A stretch of 64,000 bases of DNA from Sabellastarte sp. h YS-2021. Taxonomy: Eukaryota > Annelida > Polychaeta > Sabellida > Sabellidae. A model generated the notes under the pieces. That model saw nothing but the letters and a program-made list of their open reading frames with translations, searched no databases and had not been told where the DNA came from. Positions within the stretch are counted from its first letter, which is position 1; every line of letters begins with the position of its first letter. Location of the stretch: the NCBI GenBank assembly GCA_964017235.1, contig OZ024936.1, positions 13,182,496-13,246,495 on the forward strand, in the 5' to 3' direction. Below, in pieces: positions 62,330 through 64,000 of the stretch. The translations under genes were made by a program, and so were the position numbers.

Positions 62330-63302
62330 ATGGGGATTTCGTCGTACATGTGTAGATGCCTTACCATCGAGTACGCCAATTTTGGTCGTTCCGAGGGACA
62401 CCAATTTTTTTCCACCAATGGATAGAGTGGTCCAGTCTGAGTCTGTACAATATAACAGGGTAGGGTCTAAAGACCTTAATTTCGTAGATATGAGCAGAAA
62501 CAGTATTTCCCATTGATTTTAAATGGGGATTTCGTCGTACATGTGTAGATGCCTTACCATCGAGTACGCCAATTTTGGTCGTTCCGAGGGACACCAATTT
62601 TTTTCCACCAATGGATAGAGTGGTCCAGTCTGAGTCTATACAATATAACAGGGTAGGGTCTAAAGACCTTAATTTCGTAGATATGAGCAGAAACAGTATT
62701 TCCCATTGATTTTAAATGGGGATTTTGCCATGCATATACACTAGTACAGGTGCCTTACCATCGAGTACGCCAATTTTGGTCGTTCCGAGGGACACCAATT
62801 TTTTTCCACCAATGGATAGAGTGGTCCAGTCTGAGTCTATACAATATAACAGGGTAGGGTCTAAAGACCTTAATTTCGTAGATATGAGCAGAAACAGTAT
62901 TTCCCATTGATTTTAAATGGGGATTTCGTCGTACATGTGTAGATGCCTTACCATCGAGTACGCCAATTTTGGTCGTTCCGAGGGACACCAATTTTTTTCC
63001 ACCAATGGATAGAGTGGTCCAGTCTGAGTCTGTACAATATAACAGGGTAGGGTCTAAAGACCTTAATTTCGTAGATATGAGCAGAAACAGTATTTCCCAT
63101 TGATTTTAAATGGGGATTTCGTCGTACATGTGTAGATGCCTTACCATCGAGTACGCCAATTTTGGTCATTCCGAGGGACACCAATTTTTTTCCACCAATG
63201 GATAGAGTGGTCCAGTCTGAGTCTATACAATATAACAGGGTAGGGTCTAAAGACCTTAATTTCGTAGATATGAGCAGAAACAGTATTTCCCATTGATTTT
63301 AA
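62330..63302 (+). repeat. Five units: 2A-1B-2A
   Basis: Alternates GTCTGTAC A units (62330, 62917) with plain ones, matching 49216-50188. Together with 61333-62329 it completes a 10-unit, 1,970-bp repeat whose next copy starts at 63303. GGTCATTCC in the A at 63110 is the B-type CpG5 change in an A unit. Confidence 0.9.
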
Positions 63303-64000
63303 ATGGGGATTTTGCCATGCATATACACTAGTACAGGTGCCTTACCATCGAGTACGCCAATTTTGGTCGTTCCGAGGGACACCAATTTTTTTCCACCAAT
63401 GGATAGAGTGGTCCAGTCTGAGTCTATACAATATAACAGGGTAGGGTCTAAAGACCTTAATTTCGTAGATATGAGCAGAAACAGTATTTCCCATTGATTT
63501 TAAATGGGGATTTCGTCGTACATGTGTAGATGCCTTACCATGGAGTACGCCAATTTTGGTCGTTCCGAGGGACACCAATTTTTTTCCACCAATGGATAGA
63601 GTGGTCCAGTCTGAGTCTATACAATATAACAGGGTAGGGTCTAAAGACCTTAATTTCGTAGATATGAGCAGAAACAGTATTTCCCATTGATTTTAAATGG
63701 GGATTTTGCCATGCATATACACTAGTACAGCTGCCTTACCATGGAGTACGCCAATTTTGGTCGTTCCGAGGGACACCAATTTTTTTCCACCAATGGATAG
63801 AGTGGTCCAGTCTGAGTCTATACAATATAACAGGGTAGGGTCTAAAGACCTTAATTTCGTAGATATGAGCAGAAACAGTATTTCCCATTGATTTTAAATG
63901 GGGATTTTGCCATGCATATACACTAGTACAGGTGCCTTACCATTGAGTACGCCAATTTTGGTCGTTCCGAGGGACACCAATTTTTTTCCACCAATGGATA
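63303..64000 (+). repeat. Start of the next 10-unit repeat, cut by the window edge
   Basis: Units B (63303), A with CATGG (63504), B with GCTGCC/CATGG (63697) and the first 103 bp of a CATTGAG B (63898) match 61333-62030 at a distance of 1,970 bp. The array evidently continues to the right. Confidence 0.92.

Larger units (their letters stand above)
1..64000 (+). repeat. Satellite DNA array, 193/201-bp monomers, filling the window
   Basis: The whole window consists of tandem, same-orientation copies of one monomer. With ATGGGG as unit start, consecutive starts from 126 to 63898 are 193 or 201 bp apart, except at 512 and 60361 (192 bp each). The sum fixes 218 A units and 108 B units. There is no unique sequence, transposon, inverted copy or gap, so neither array edge is present. 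Monomer length near a nucleosome repeat and nested higher-order repeats are known properties of eukaryotic centromeric or heterochromatic satellites; that this array is centromeric is inference. GC is about 41% (79 of 193 in the A consensus). The family and the organism are not recognised. Confidence 0.98.

Noticed and set aside
1..64000. CRISPR array
   Set aside because: The periodic repeats have no unique spacers; the whole unit repeats, units are about 195 bp, and no cas-like gene is present.
1..64000. Transposon, rDNA spacer or telomeric sequence embedded in the array
   Set aside because: The unit arithmetic leaves no room for inserts, and no terminal inverted repeats, rRNA-like segments or short telomeric repeats were seen.
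1..64000. Previously undescribed gene system (defence, biosynthetic or mobile)
   Set aside because: Nothing in the window encodes proteins. Interest here lies in satellite structure and evolution.

Overview
The window is one uninterrupted block of tandem satellite DNA. I find no protein-coding gene, RNA gene, transposon, CRISPR array or unique sequence. Everything is head-to-tail copies, in one orientation, of a monomer of about 195 bp and about 41% GC. Counting from ATGGGG as unit start, positions 126 to 63897 hold 326 complete units with a cut unit at each end. Organisation of this kind (nucleosome-sized monomer, higher-order repeats over tens of kb) is typical of eukaryotic centromeric, pericentromeric or other heterochromatic satellites. 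I do not recognise the family and cannot name a clade.

There are two length classes. Type A is 193 bp (218 copies) and type B is 201 bp (108 copies). They share about 175 bp of nearly identical body and differ in one island after the first ten bases: 18 bp in A, 26 bp in B. Aligned, the two islands differ by eight transitions, no transversions and one 8-bp insertion in B. Only two units break the 193/201 rule: the unit at 512 (192 bp, one T missing from a T7 run) and the unit at 60361 (a B unit with a net 9-bp loss).

Layout. (1) 126-22293 is B-rich (45 of 113 units) and holds a 17-unit, 3,337-bp tandem duplication (2867-9347) and a 20-unit, 3,924-bp tandem duplication (9348-17195). (2) 22294-37049 is A-rich (11 B of 76 units), with irregular 9-, 12-, 14- and 18-unit blocks that share private variants and some A/B chimeras. 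(3) 37050-63897 is B-rich again (52 of 137 units), with three successive 15-unit, 2,943-bp repeats (39390-48218), two related 18- and 16-unit blocks (50390-57055), a nested deletion series (57056-59588) and a copy of the 37050-40386 block about 22 kb downstream.

The apparent open reading frames follow from monomer length: 193 leaves remainder 1 on division by 3 and 201 leaves 0, so the same DNA is read in staggered frames. The most informative signals are the divergent island inside an otherwise homogenised monomer, transitions at all seven CpG sites of the A unit (consistent with germline methylation), and the layered record of unequal exchange in whole-unit steps. Unit coordinates were worked out by hand from recurring unit starts; no identity percentages were computed.
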